Source: JBMNGH01 sp050949725
GTDB lineage: Bacteria > Bacillota > Thermosediminibacteria > Thermosediminibacterales > Tepidanaerobacteraceae
Direction: 5' to 3'
NCBI GenBank assembly: GCA_050949725.1
Contig: JBMNGH010000007.1
Coordinates: 4,997-68,996 of the forward strand
DNA length: 64,000 nt
Shown here piece after piece: positions 26,634-34,943 of the stretch. Within the stretch, counting starts at the first letter, position 1, and the number at the start of each line of letters is the position of its first letter. The notes below the pieces were generated by a model. The model saw nothing but the letters and a program-made list of their open reading frames with translations, did no database searches and was not told the DNA's origin. A program made the translations under genes and the position numbers.

Positions 26634-27767
26634 TTACTTAAGCAAATCTTCAATCGGCACATAATCGAAGTCGAAGCCGAAATATCTGGGGCCTAAAATT
26701 CCTACACCTTTTTCTGTCCTGAACATACTCCTTGCCTTAATTCCAAGCACCGCTACCTCGTCGCCTACCTTCAGTTTGGGGTTGGTTATGGGTTCGCCAT
26801 CTTTTGAGCTGACTACTGTTATCATATCCGGGCTCGTTGCTACTACTTTATCATTGTTCCATGCTACATGGTTTTCGTTCTTGAACCATATTTTCATCAC
26901 TTGGCCCGCATATTCTCCGCTGCCCTCTATTGTATGTGTTCCCCAATAGTAGCCAAGCTTGTCTTCTGTTTCTTTCTTTGTAACCTTACCTTTTATTAAA
27001 ATCCAGCCTTCTAGCTTATCAGCAACTGCCTTGACAGGATCTTTACCCGCTTCTCTTGCTTCCCTTATCATTTTCCCAAGCTCGTAACATTCTGTTAATG
27101 TCCCCGGGATTATTGCCTTTTTCATTTCTTTGCCTGTCATCAAGAATCCGGTATCACCTGTGAGACCATATGCAGCAGCACTTATTTGCTTACCGATCCT
27201 CTCAACAATTCTGTAGTTGATCGCATGTTTGATTACACTTACGTTTCCAAACTCATCCACAACAGATAGCGGCCACAACGGTATACCGTGCAGGTAAGGT
27301 GTTGTCTGCGGAATTTCAGGAATCGCTCTACCCGTGTAATCACCGTCTACTGCAGGTAGCCCATTGACCAATCCTGCTGCTATTCCACCTGGCGTGCTTG
27401 CCCCTCCTAATTCTAAAGGAACAACCGCATCAATCTTTTTCCCCATGTATTTGGAAAGCTCTTTTATTGATTCGGCTATCCTCTGCTTCTCCGTATACTT
27501 GGAATCTGTCAGACCAAAACCTTCCATCTCTTTCTTGACTTCTGGTGTGTGTGGTGCTATAGAGCCCATTAAAAATGGACATACTGTAATTGCGTCATCG
27601 GCTATATCATTTACGTCTACCCATCCGATTTCCTTGCCTGCCCTCAATTCTGTTAACAGTGAGTCCAGCCCGTTTTCTGCCAGGCCACCTCCGCCAGTTC
27701 CGTATAAAGTACAGCCCCTGACAAAGTCCCTAACCTCCATCTCTGTCTTTAACACTTTCTTAAACAT
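26634..27767 (-). CDS. DUF917 family protein (S-methyl-thiohydantoin desulfurase-like)
   Basis: A 377-residue protein. The glycine motif LYGTGGGGLAENG (near residue 22), the PLELGGAST region (near 117) and PAVDGDYTGRAIPEIPQTT (near 139) are characteristic of DUF917, now named after an S-methyl-thiohydantoin desulfurase; relatives include hydantoinase/oxoprolinase-associated proteins. The C-terminal part (about 290-377) is a beta-rich domain. AAGGAGG precedes the ATG. It lies upstream of the NCS1 permease/racemase pair, separated by a hairpin. Inference: it acts on a hydantoin-like or cyclic amide substrate brought in by that permease. Confidence 0.87.
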   Translation of the reverse strand: MFKKVLKTEMEVRDFVRGCTLYGTGGGGLAENGLDSLLTELRAGKEIGWVDVNDIADDAITVCPFLMGSIAPHTPEVKKEMEGFGLTDSKYTEKQRIAESIKELSKYMGKKIDAVVPLELGGASTPGGIAAGLVNGLPAVDGDYTGRAIPEIPQTTPYLHGIPLWPLSVVDEFGNVSVIKHAINYRIVERIGKQISAAAYGLTGDTGFLMTGKEMKKAIIPGTLTECYELGKMIREAREAGKDPVKAVADKLEGWILIKGKVTKKETEDKLGYYWGTHTIEGSGEYAGQVMKIWFKNENHVAWNNDKVVATSPDMITVVSSKDGEPITNPKLKVGDEVAVLGIKARSMFRTEKGVGILGPRYFGFDFDYVPIEDLLK

Positions 27768-28007
27768 TTCTAGGCCTCCTTAAACATTTATTAATTAAAT
27801 AAAATTCTTAATTTAATTTGAGTTTTTTATCACACCTCCTCCTAACTTTGATCAGGTATAATTTAAGTGGCTAAAAATTAAGATTTCAAAGTCTATTTTA
27901 TCTTGGTTATTGTTCGAGTCATTCAATTTTTGTATTATAAAACCCTTTGTTGTGATATCTAAAAAAAAGAGTATAATTTGTATCAAGATTACAAAAGAAA
28001 ATACTAA

Positions 28008-28153
28008 TCGGACTAGTTGTTCTGGCAGGAGAATTGATATACCAGTTTACCAAAGCTCTGAAGATTATCGAGTTGAATATGTGTTCTCGAGGTCATACTG
28101 TTGGTGGGCAACATATTATTAAACTGCAACATAGTCTTAGAATGATTCAATGA
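28008..28153 (+). pseudogene. Frameshifted SASP remnant
   Basis: In one frame the DNA encodes IDIPVYQSSEDY, matching the SASP motif NIPVYQGSEDY of the intact gene at 19.6 kb; a few codons later the match jumps frame to CSRGHTVGGQHIIK, matching the SRDCGAVGGNMVRKM motif, and ends at a TGA at 28151. A preceding GEL in a third frame suggests another one-base loss. No start codon with a ribosome site was found. This is a decayed alpha/beta-type spore protein gene. Confidence 0.75.
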
Positions 28154-28240
28154 TTGAAATCAAAGTGGGGGGTAAATAATAATAGCCCTTTTGAAGGGCT
28201 TGAGTATGTTATAAATAACTAATATATTCTTTTCGATCGT

Positions 28241-28371
28241 TCAATCGCCAACAAGCCTGAAAGGGCCGTACATTTTCGGTTCGTTTATACAGCCTTTTGC
28301 ACTCGAAACAACATATGCCATATAATCCAGTATGTCTCGCTTATTCATTTTTGCTCCCCCATCGATTGATA
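28241..28371 (-). pseudogene. Truncated copy of the small helical protein gene from 23.5 kb
   Basis: Positions 28251-28371 repeat 23450-23571 with three substitutions and one lost C. The copy carries the last codons of the nitroreductase, the ribosome site and the first 33 codons of the following gene (start at 28348), then breaks off; the frame closes two codons later at 28241. It could still make a 35-residue peptide ending PFRLVGD, but is best read as a dead fragment. Confidence 0.88.
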
Positions 28372-28464
28372 GATGAATACAGGCTATTATATATGGAAAC
28401 CATAAAAGAGGAGATATAGTTTTGTCGGCTAAGGATTTTTGATGGGGATAATCTGATTAAATAT

Positions 28465-28526
28465 AAGAACCCCACCCGACGACGCAATCAAAGATTGCTG
28501 TCGGGGCCCGGGAACCTTGTTGTTTT
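28465..28526 (+). repeat. Dispersed palindromic repeat, locus C
   Basis: Single unit: AAGAACCCCACCCGACGACG, core CAATCAAAGATTG, then CGGGGCCCGGGAACCTTG and TTGTTTTATAA. Read on the minus strand it follows the zinc-ribbon gene and could serve as its terminator. Confidence 0.9.
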
Positions 28527-28558
28527 ATAAAAAATGACAATAAAAGAGAGCAAGGTAT

Positions 28559-28699
28559 TCAGCCCTGCTCTTCATTCTTTTTTTCTTGTTTATTCTTTTC
28601 TGCCAGTACTGTCTTTCCACAATACGGACATTTCCATGCCTCAAGATCTGCAGCGGAATATGAGCGTCTGCTGCAAAAAGGACATGTTGAGTATGGCAA
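28559..28699 (-). CDS. Small zinc-ribbon protein
   Basis: A 46-residue protein starting at a TTG with GGGGGG six bases upstream. It has two CxxC knuckles, STCPFCSRR (near residue 6) and WKCPYCGKTV (near 24), followed by a highly charged lysine/glutamate tail (EKNKQEKKNEEQ). The spacing fits a single zinc ribbon like those in small rubredoxin-like or RNA-binding proteins. Function is unknown. It lies within the degraded region between DUF917 and the ZIP transporter. Confidence 0.65.
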   Translation of the reverse strand: MPYSTCPFCSRRSYSAADLEAWKCPYCGKTVLAEKNKQEKKNEEQG

Positions 28700-28866
28700 T
28701 AAAAACCCCCCAAACCTTGCGGTTTAACACTAAAACTTAATATACGTCTCCGCTTCGCTCTATTAAATAATTCCCCAAAGTTTTCAAAAATCCTTCATAA
28801 GGATAAACAAAGATTAGGCAAATTTATGATTTACGGTGATTATATAAAATTTATGGGTGATAATAA

Positions 28867-29571
28867 ATGGACACTTTTTTTAAAATATTGGCTTATAGTT
28901 CTTTTTCCGGGCTGGCAGTAGTTATCGGCGGTTATTTAGGTACTAAGAAGATACCTGACAAAATCCTCGCGTTTGTATTAACATTTGGTTCAGGTGTCCT
29001 TCTCTCAGTACTATCTTTTTCACTAATGCATGAAGCATATCAACTTTCCGGGCCGGTATGCACCTCCTTAGCATTTATAATAGGTGGAGTTTCATTTTAC
29101 CTATTAGAATACTTCGTATCGAAACACGTTGCTGAAGGTACCGGGATGATAATCGGCACTGCAATGGACGACCTACCAGAAGCTCTCAGCATGGGAATAG
29201 GTTTTGCAACTGGGAAGGGCAAGTTGGGTATTGTACTTGCTTTGTCAATATTTTTGCACAACATACCTGAAGGGATTTCATCAACCCAAGAGCTTATAGA
29301 TAAGTCTAAATTGACTACAAAATCCGCAATGTTATTAGCTTTCCTGGTAGCCTTACTCGACCCTTTTGCCGCTTTAACAGGATACTATATATTAAGAAAT
29401 GTGAGCACCGAATTACACGGCATGATAATGGCTTTTTCCGGCGGATCCATACTGTTCATGACAGGAACCGATATGATTCCAAAAGCACATAAAATCGGCT
29501 CAAGGCTTGAAAATTTCGGAATGCTGGTCGGTTTTCTGACAACTTTTTTGCTCAGCAGAATTATGGGTTAA
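28867..29571 (+). CDS. ZIP-family metal transporter
   Basis: A 234-residue membrane protein with seven or eight transmembrane segments. The ZIP helix-4/5 metal site appears as AMDDLPEALSMG (near residue 99) and FLHNIPEGIS (near 135). The second has the classic HNxPEG form; the first has Asp-Asp in place of the usual histidine, which may alter metal preference. It probably imports zinc, iron or manganese. It is a single gene; the HutP-family gene follows after 76 bp with its own promoter. Confidence 0.88.
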   Translation: MDTFFKILAYSSFSGLAVVIGGYLGTKKIPDKILAFVLTFGSGVLLSVLSFSLMHEAYQLSGPVCTSLAFIIGGVSFYLLEYFVSKHVAEGTGMIIGTAMDDLPEALSMGIGFATGKGKLGIVLALSIFLHNIPEGISSTQELIDKSKLTTKSAMLLAFLVALLDPFAALTGYYILRNVSTELHGMIMAFSGGSILFMTGTDMIPKAHKIGSRLENFGMLVGFLTTFLLSRIMG

Positions 29572-29591
29572 TACCCATCGCTTTTAAATTG

Positions 29592-29600
29592 TGATATAAT
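29592..29600 (+). promoter_or_regulatory. Extended -10 promoter before hutP-like gene
   Basis: TGATATAAT is a TGn-extended -10 about 47 bp before the TTG start at 29648. No good -35 is visible at the expected distance. Confidence 0.45.
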
Positions 29601-29647
29601 TGGTCTAACATAATAGGGATTATCACTAACCACCGGAGGTGTCGCTA

Positions 29648-30064
29648 TTGGAAAGTATCGATGTGGCAAAAATAGCAATTAAAATGGCCCTTTCCTCGAG
29701 AACTGAAGAAATGGAACTGAAACAGTCGTATTCAAAAATGAACGTAAAGGTTTGTGCAGTTGATTTTGGAGGAGATTTCGTAAATTCAGTCAAGAAAATC
29801 ATTGAGCGAGCCCTTGTAGCAGCAAAAAGGGAAGGCGTGATAGAAGAAACTCACGTTTTTGAAGGGGCTGTTGTAGGCGCAACCCGAGAAGCCGTCTCGC
29901 AGATTGTCCCAAAAGCACTTGGACTTAATATCGGGGGTAAAATCGGAATAGCAAGACATGGCGAACATATAAGTGTGGCTATGTTTTTTGGGGTAGGTTT
30001 TTTAAATTTAAACGATGTTGTCATCGGTTTGGGGCACAGATCTATACCTAATCAGGTAACTTAG
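29648..30064 (+). CDS. HutP-family RNA-binding regulator
   Basis: A 138-residue protein resembling HutP, the histidine-activated hexamer that binds repeated UAG/NAG triplets and relieves transcription termination in the Bacillus hut operon. Supporting segments are the N-terminal VAKIAIKMALSSR, the central GGKIGIARHGEHISVAMFFG (near residue 97) and the C-terminal VVIGLGHRSIP, which matches the conserved GHR region. The TTG at 29648 is chosen because GGAGGTG lies six bases upstream. A consensus promoter and a UAG-triplet leader lie immediately downstream, before a TrpX-like ABC operon. Whether histidine is its ligand is unknown. Confidence 0.85.
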   Translation: MESIDVAKIAIKMALSSRTEEMELKQSYSKMNVKVCAVDFGGDFVNSVKKIIERALVAAKREGVIEETHVFEGAVVGATREAVSQIVPKALGLNIGGKIGIARHGEHISVAMFFGVGFLNLNDVVIGLGHRSIPNQVT

Positions 30065-30083
30065 GTAACTTAAACAAAGCATA

Positions 30084-30112
30084 TTGACAATGTGAGTATT
30101 ATGAAATATAAT
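30084..30112 (+). promoter_or_regulatory. Perfect consensus sigma-A promoter of the ABC operon
   Basis: TTGACA at 30084-30089 and TATAAT at 30107-30112 are separated by exactly 17 bp. Transcription would begin near 30119, giving a leader of about 115 nt before the first coding region. Confidence 0.9.
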
Positions 30113-30127
30113 TGGTTTAAATACTTG

Positions 30128-30190
30128 TAGGATGGTAGTATGGTAGGAGATCGGTTATGAAAACACTCTTACCGGGGTGTTTTTTGTTTT
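30128..30190 (+). promoter_or_regulatory. Leader with three UAG triplets and an intrinsic terminator
   Basis: UAG triplets begin at 30128, 30136 and 30144, an exact eight-base period, with a GAG directly after. A terminator follows: stem AAAACACTC (30160-30168), loop TTACCG, stem GGGTGTTTT (30175-30183) and a T run. Further on, CCCCC at 30193-30197 can pair with the GGGGG of the ribosome site at 30221. HutP binds three UAGs spaced by four bases; here the spacing is five. Control by the adjacent HutP-family protein is inference; the triplets and terminator are seen directly. Confidence 0.75.
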
Positions 30191-30233
30191 CTCCCCCATG
30201 CTGACCGTTTTTATTATTAAGGGGGTAATTTAT

Positions 30234-31265
30234 TTGAAAAGGTTTTTTGCTCTATGTATGTTGTCACTTTTAGTTTTGTCTCTTATGCTGGCTGGTTGTG
30301 GAGACCAGAACACCGGCAGCCAATCTTCTGAAGTTTCTAATGAAGGACAATCAGATACTACTGAAAAGGTGTTCAAGATTGGTATTTCACAATTCGTAGA
30401 ACACCCGGCACTCGACTCTGCTAGAGAAGGGTTTATTGACGGTTTAAAGGAGTCAGGTTTTGAAGAAGGAAAAAACGTAATATTTGAATTGGAAAATGCT
30501 CAAGCGGATTTTCCTACAACCCAAACGATCGCAAGCAAATTTGTGGCAGATGAAGTAGATTTAATTCTGGCAATAGCTACACCCTCCGCACAATCGGCGG
30601 CCAATGCCACAAAAGACATACCAATCATGATAACGGCGGTGACTGACCCTGTTGAGGCCGGCCTTGTCAAAAGCCAGGAAAAACCCGATACAAATGTAAC
30701 TGGCACAACAGACATGAATCCAATAAAAGACCAACTAGAGCTTCTAAAGAAAATACTGCCAAGTGCTAATAATGTGGGCATAATCTACAATGCCGCTGAA
30801 CCCAATTCAAAAGTACAGGTCGACATAGCAAAAGATGTGTCAGATGATATCGGTTTGACTATACTTGAAGCGACAGTTGCAAACAGTAATGAGGTCAACC
30901 AAGCCATTCAAACCTTGGTCGGAAAAGTAGACGCATTGTATGTACCAACCGATAACACGGTCGCCTCTGCCATTGGGGCTGTTGTTAAAGTATGCAATGA
31001 TTCAAAAATACCCGTGATAGGTGCCGAAAGAGGGCATGTTGAAGGAGGAGCGCTAGCGACTTTGGGTATTGACTACTACCTTCTTGGTAAACAGACCGGA
31101 AACATGGCAGCCCGAGTTTTACAGGGCGAGAATCCACATAATATTCCAGTTGAAGGTTCAAAGGATCTAAAACTTATTATAAATATGACGTCAGCAAAAA
31201 CCCTTGGAATAAATATACCGGATGAACTTAAATCAAAAGCTGATGAGATATTAGGAACTGATTAG
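30234..31265 (+). CDS. TrpX-like ABC transporter substrate-binding lipoprotein
   Basis: A 343-residue lipoprotein. The signal peptide ends in the lipobox LMLAGC (Cys near residue 21), followed by a Ser/Gly-rich linker and a periplasmic-binding-type domain (FKIGISQFVEHPALDSARE, IMITAVTDPVEAGLV, PTDNTVASAI). This ABC substrate-binding family (PF04392) includes the TrpX tryptophan-type binders. The TTG at 30234 is chosen because GGGGGT lies upstream and the lipoprotein signal begins there. It starts a three-gene operon with permease and ATPase. An aromatic amino acid is the likeliest ligand, but this is inference. Confidence 0.9.
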   Translation: MKRFFALCMLSLLVLSLMLAGCGDQNTGSQSSEVSNEGQSDTTEKVFKIGISQFVEHPALDSAREGFIDGLKESGFEEGKNVIFELENAQADFPTTQTIASKFVADEVDLILAIATPSAQSAANATKDIPIMITAVTDPVEAGLVKSQEKPDTNVTGTTDMNPIKDQLELLKKILPSANNVGIIYNAAEPNSKVQVDIAKDVSDDIGLTILEATVANSNEVNQAIQTLVGKVDALYVPTDNTVASAIGAVVKVCNDSKIPVIGAERGHVEGGALATLGIDYYLLGKQTGNMAARVLQGENPHNIPVEGSKDLKLIINMTSAKTLGINIPDELKSKADEILGTD

Positions 31266-31278
31266 AGGTGTCCCGTAA

Positions 31279-32202
31279 ATGTGGCTTAACACTTTACTTA
31301 CATCTGCCGAGCAGGGTCTGGTATTTGGAATCATGGCCCTTGGCGTATACATTACATTTAAAATTCTCAAATTTGCCGATTTAACTGTTGACGGAAGTTT
31401 CCCTCTCGGTGCAGCTGTGGCCGCTTCATTAATAGTGAGCGGCCAAAATCCTTTTCTCGCAACAGCTGTAGCTTTTGCTGCAGGCGGAGGGGCAGGTATC
31501 TTTACTGGATTGCTAAACACCAAGGCTAAAATAAGTGACTTGTTAGCAGGAATTTTAACAATGACATCATTGTACTCAATTAATTTGAGAATAATGGGAA
31601 AACCGAATATACCTTTATTAAACCAACCTACTATTTTTACTTTTGTGCAGGATTTAATTAAAAGCATGATTCCCGGTTTTCCTTTAAAATATATGTTTAT
31701 AATCATCTTTATAATTACCGCCTTAGCGGTTAAAATCCTTTTGGACATTTTCCTCAAGACGCAAATGGGTTTTTCATTACGAGCAACAGGGGATAACCCA
31801 CAAATGATACGAAGTCAAGGGGTCAATACTGATATTGCCAAAATTACCGGTCTCTGCCTTTCGAATGCGATCATAGCCACTGCTGGAGCTCTTGTAGCCC
31901 AATATCAGGGATTTGCCGATGTAGGAATGGGAATAGGAACAGTAGTTGCCGGCCTTGCATCTGTAATAATAGGTGATGCTCTTATCGGCGAAAGATCTAT
32001 TTTCTTTAGTACATTGAGTGCTCTGTTCGGGTCTTTTTTGTACCGGCTAAGCATTTCCCTTGTACTGTCTTTTAGATTAGCCCAGGCCTCAGATCTAAAG
32101 TTGCTCACAGCATTAGTAGTGATAGCAGCGCTTACTTTACCGCAATTTAAAAAGACGTTAAAGATAAACTTCGGGAGGGGGGCTTCTGATGCTCAAAATT
32201 GA
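31279..32202 (+). CDS. ABC transporter permease (TrpY-like)
   Basis: A 307-residue membrane protein with about eight to nine transmembrane segments, of the branched-chain/ribose-type permease fold. GLVFGIMALGVYITFKIL near the start, DLTVDGSFPLGAAVAASL and the coupling-helix region GFSLRATGDNPQMIRSQGV (near residue 169) are typical. GAGGTG precedes the ATG. It lies 13 bp after the binding protein and its 3' end overlaps the ATPase gene by 14 bp, showing one operon. Confidence 0.92.
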   Translation: MWLNTLLTSAEQGLVFGIMALGVYITFKILKFADLTVDGSFPLGAAVAASLIVSGQNPFLATAVAFAAGGGAGIFTGLLNTKAKISDLLAGILTMTSLYSINLRIMGKPNIPLLNQPTIFTFVQDLIKSMIPGFPLKYMFIIIFIITALAVKILLDIFLKTQMGFSLRATGDNPQMIRSQGVNTDIAKITGLCLSNAIIATAGALVAQYQGFADVGMGIGTVVAGLASVIIGDALIGERSIFFSTLSALFGSFLYRLSISLVLSFRLAQASDLKLLTALVVIAALTLPQFKKTLKINFGRGASDAQN

Positions 32203-32983
32203 AAGTGTTTCAAAGACATTTAATCGAAATACCCCTAATGAAAACAAGGTTTTTGACGGACTTTCACTTGAAATAAATGAGGGCGACTTTGTCACAATAA
32301 TTGGCAGCAACGGAGCTGGTAAGTCAACACTTCTCAATATAATTGCGGGGGTCTTCCCTATAGATGCGGGCTCAATAAAGCTCGATAACAATGACATATC
32401 CAATTTCCCCGAATATAAAAGGGCTGCCTATATTGGGAGGGTTTTCCAGGATCCAATGCTGGGAACTTCTCCATCGATGACAATCGAAGAAAATCTGTCT
32501 CTCGCCTATTCGCGCTGTGAAAACTTTAGTTTAACCTGGGGACTAAATCCCTTGAAAAGGAGTCTATTTAAAAAGTACCTGTCAGACATCCCTCTAGGGT
32601 TGGAAAAAAGACTGACAACAAAAGTTAGGCTGCTTTCAGGTGGCCAAAGACAGGCACTGACACTTGTTATGGCAACCATGAAAAAGCCGAGGCTCCTTCT
32701 GTTAGACGAACACACCGCCGCTCTAGACCCGAAAACCGCCATACTTGTAAATGACTTGACCGAACAAATCATCCGCAAAGACAAAATTACGACACTTATG
32801 GTGACCCATAACTTGGAACATGCTATCAAAATGGGCAACAGACTTATTATGATGCATATGGGAAAAGTAGTTTTGGATATAAGTGGTGAGGAAAAAGCCA
32901 CGATGACAATTCCCATGTTACTGAAAAAATTCGAACAGACGCAGGGTGAACAATTTGTCAATGACAGGGTTATGCTCGCTTAG
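32189..32983 (+). CDS. ABC transporter ATP-binding protein (TrpZ-like)
   Basis: A 264-residue nucleotide-binding subunit. Walker A GSNGAGKST is near residue 38, Q-loop VFQDPM near 85, signature LSGGQRQ near 149, Walker B LLLLDEHTAALD near 170 and the H-loop VTHN near 206. It energises the preceding permease. The start lies inside the permease gene after a GGGAGGGGGG run. It closes the operon; no strong terminator is evident before the PucR gene. Confidence 0.95.
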   Translation: MLKIESVSKTFNRNTPNENKVFDGLSLEINEGDFVTIIGSNGAGKSTLLNIIAGVFPIDAGSIKLDNNDISNFPEYKRAAYIGRVFQDPMLGTSPSMTIEENLSLAYSRCENFSLTWGLNPLKRSLFKKYLSDIPLGLEKRLTTKVRLLSGGQRQALTLVMATMKKPRLLLLDEHTAALDPKTAILVNDLTEQIIRKDKITTLMVTHNLEHAIKMGNRLIMMHMGKVVLDISGEEKATMTIPMLLKKFEQTQGEQFVNDRVMLA

Positions 32984-33153
32984 AATTTATTCATAATTGA
33001 ATTTTGCATAACAAGTATTCTCACCATTTCTGAAGATATTGATTAACTTGATTACCGCAACTATAATAATATTATAATACTACTTTTATTAATTTTTATT
33101 AAATTTGCCTCAATTTTCCGATCGACTGATTATGTTGGAGGGAAAATATACAT

Positions 33154-34791
33154 ATGATCATCAAGGTTAAAGATGTGCTTACTTTTGGCGGCCTAAAAAA
33201 TGCAAAGCTAGTTGCGGGTGCAGGTGGCATCGAAAACGAAGTTGAGAGCATAAGTGTCTTGGAGGTAGCCGAGTCCGCCATTGGAAGGTGGGTCCTTAAA
33301 AATCAGCTATATATTACTTCCTTTTATGCCATACATTCAAATGTAGAAATGCAGAAAATAGTCATCAAAACATTGGTCGATTCTAAATGTTGTGGCTTGG
33401 TATTGTGCCACATTAATTTATGGGTTAAGAATATTCATCCCGAAGTTATTGACCTATGCAATCAACTTAACTTTCCACTAATAGTAGCCGATTCTGATGT
33501 TTCTTATGTTGAGATCTTAAATCCCATTATTGAGAGACTGATGAAAATAAACATGGCTGACACTCAGCTAATGCTCAGTGCACAAAACAAGCTGATAGAT
33601 ATAGTTGCCACTAATGATCAATTAGAGGATATTTTTAGAAGTATAACAAGTGTCTTTAAAAGCGAAATTTCATTTTATGATTTGGATAATAAGTGCATTT
33701 TTGCCAACTGTTATTGCAGTTCTGTCACAATTTCCAAAATCGAGAATTTTTTAAAGGATTCCTGTTACAGCTTGTTTGCTGAATTGAAAAACAATTCTTT
33801 TACAACGAAAACTATTGATGGAAAATCATGGATTATATATCCTATTAAAGCTGTAGGCGTATTTTACGGCTTTGTTGTTGTTTTAAACAGCTTCGATAGC
33901 CCTGAAATTGCCCAAAATTTGATAAAAAATATAGCCAAGATGTGTACACTGATTTACACCAAAAAAAGTAGGCTTAAAGAACTGCAAGAAATTTATGTCC
34001 AAAATTATATCAGCGATCTGATAACCTGGAATTTTAGAAACGACGATGTTGCAATCAAATCTGGTTTAGACCTGGGTTGGGATATAAGAAATAAATCCTA
34101 CCTAGTTATTATAAATATTAACAGTATTCAAGAGTATTTGTTTCGTAAAGAGGTAAAAGATATACAAAACTATGTGAAAAAATATCTTTATCCTCTCATT
34201 GTAGAAGAAGTAAAATCATTTAATCCTAAAAATTTAATCGGTTATAGAAGTGATATGGTTTTTATACTGATAGAAAGAGATAAAAAACTTGATGAGGAAA
34301 ATATAGAAACAGTGACTGCTAACAGAATATTAAAACTTTGCTCGGAACATTTCCAGGGTTCTGTATCAATAGGAATCAGTGATTACATTTCTGACTATAC
34401 AAGAATTCCCACCAGCTATGTTGAAGCTACAAATGCTGCTATTCTCGGCCGTAAATTTTTCGGTGAAAATAAGGTTACAAAATATTCCGACCTCGGTTTT
34501 TTAATGTTGTTAAAAGAGATGAAAAAAACCAAGAATACAGATATGATTATCGATTATTTGTTGCAACCCCTTATTGAATATGATAGGCTAAATTATACAA
34601 CCCTCGTAAAAACATTTGAGTGTCTGCTGGAGAACAATATGGATGCTACTAGGGTTTCCGAAGCCTTGTTCGTTCACAAGAATACTGTAAATTACAGGAA
34701 AGGCAAAATAATAGAGATTTTAGGTAAAAATCCTTTCGAAATGCCGCATTTGATAAATTATCTCTTGGCATACACTTTACAAAAGTTGTAA
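33154..34791 (+). CDS. PucR-family transcriptional regulator (copy 2)
   Basis: A 545-residue paralogue of the regulator at 19.9 kb, aligning along its length: N-terminal PucR domain (TFGGLKNAKLVAGAGGIENE, NQLYITSFYA), middle CdaR/GGDEF-like region (RSDMVFILIER) and C-terminal helix-turn-helix (LFVHKNTVNYRKGKIIEILG). It is followed by a strong terminator and then the NCS1 permease, aminopeptidase-T-like and solute-binding genes on the same strand, which are its likely targets. The inducer is unknown. Confidence 0.92.
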   Translation: MIIKVKDVLTFGGLKNAKLVAGAGGIENEVESISVLEVAESAIGRWVLKNQLYITSFYAIHSNVEMQKIVIKTLVDSKCCGLVLCHINLWVKNIHPEVIDLCNQLNFPLIVADSDVSYVEILNPIIERLMKINMADTQLMLSAQNKLIDIVATNDQLEDIFRSITSVFKSEISFYDLDNKCIFANCYCSSVTISKIENFLKDSCYSLFAELKNNSFTTKTIDGKSWIIYPIKAVGVFYGFVVVLNSFDSPEIAQNLIKNIAKMCTLIYTKKSRLKELQEIYVQNYISDLITWNFRNDDVAIKSGLDLGWDIRNKSYLVIININSIQEYLFRKEVKDIQNYVKKYLYPLIVEEVKSFNPKNLIGYRSDMVFILIERDKKLDEENIETVTANRILKLCSEHFQGSVSIGISDYISDYTRIPTSYVEATNAAILGRKFFGENKVTKYSDLGFLMLLKEMKKTKNTDMIIDYLLQPLIEYDRLNYTTLVKTFECLLENNMDATRVSEALFVHKNTVNYRKGKIIEILGKNPFEMPHLINYLLAYTLQKL

Positions 34792-34802
34792 ATTTGTTAA
34801 TT

Positions 34803-34849
34803 ATATGCATCTGTTTGTGTGTTTGAACAAACGGATGCATATTTTTTTA
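34803..34849 (+). terminator. Intrinsic terminator after pucR-like copy 2
   Basis: Stem ATATGCATCTGTTTGT / ACAAACGGATGCATAT (one wobble) with an eight-base loop, followed by TTTTTTTATTTTTT. It separates the regulator from the permease operon. Confidence 0.88.
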
Positions 34850-34943
34850 TTTTTTGCAATAATGTTTTAAAAAAATGCATATTATATACTTGAGTTAAAC
34901 AAGCTAAAATCATAGCTAAAATCATATAGGGAGGAGATGAGTG

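Noticed and set aside
28525..28713. 62-codon frame overlapping the zinc-ribbon gene
   Set aside because: It lies in another frame of the same DNA; the zinc-ribbon frame has the cysteine knuckles and the ribosome site.
30128..30150. TRAP-type binding site for the UAG/GAG repeats
   Set aside because: TRAP needs many (G/U)AG repeats spaced by two or three bases; here only three UAGs with five-base spacers plus one GAG are present, closer to HutP.
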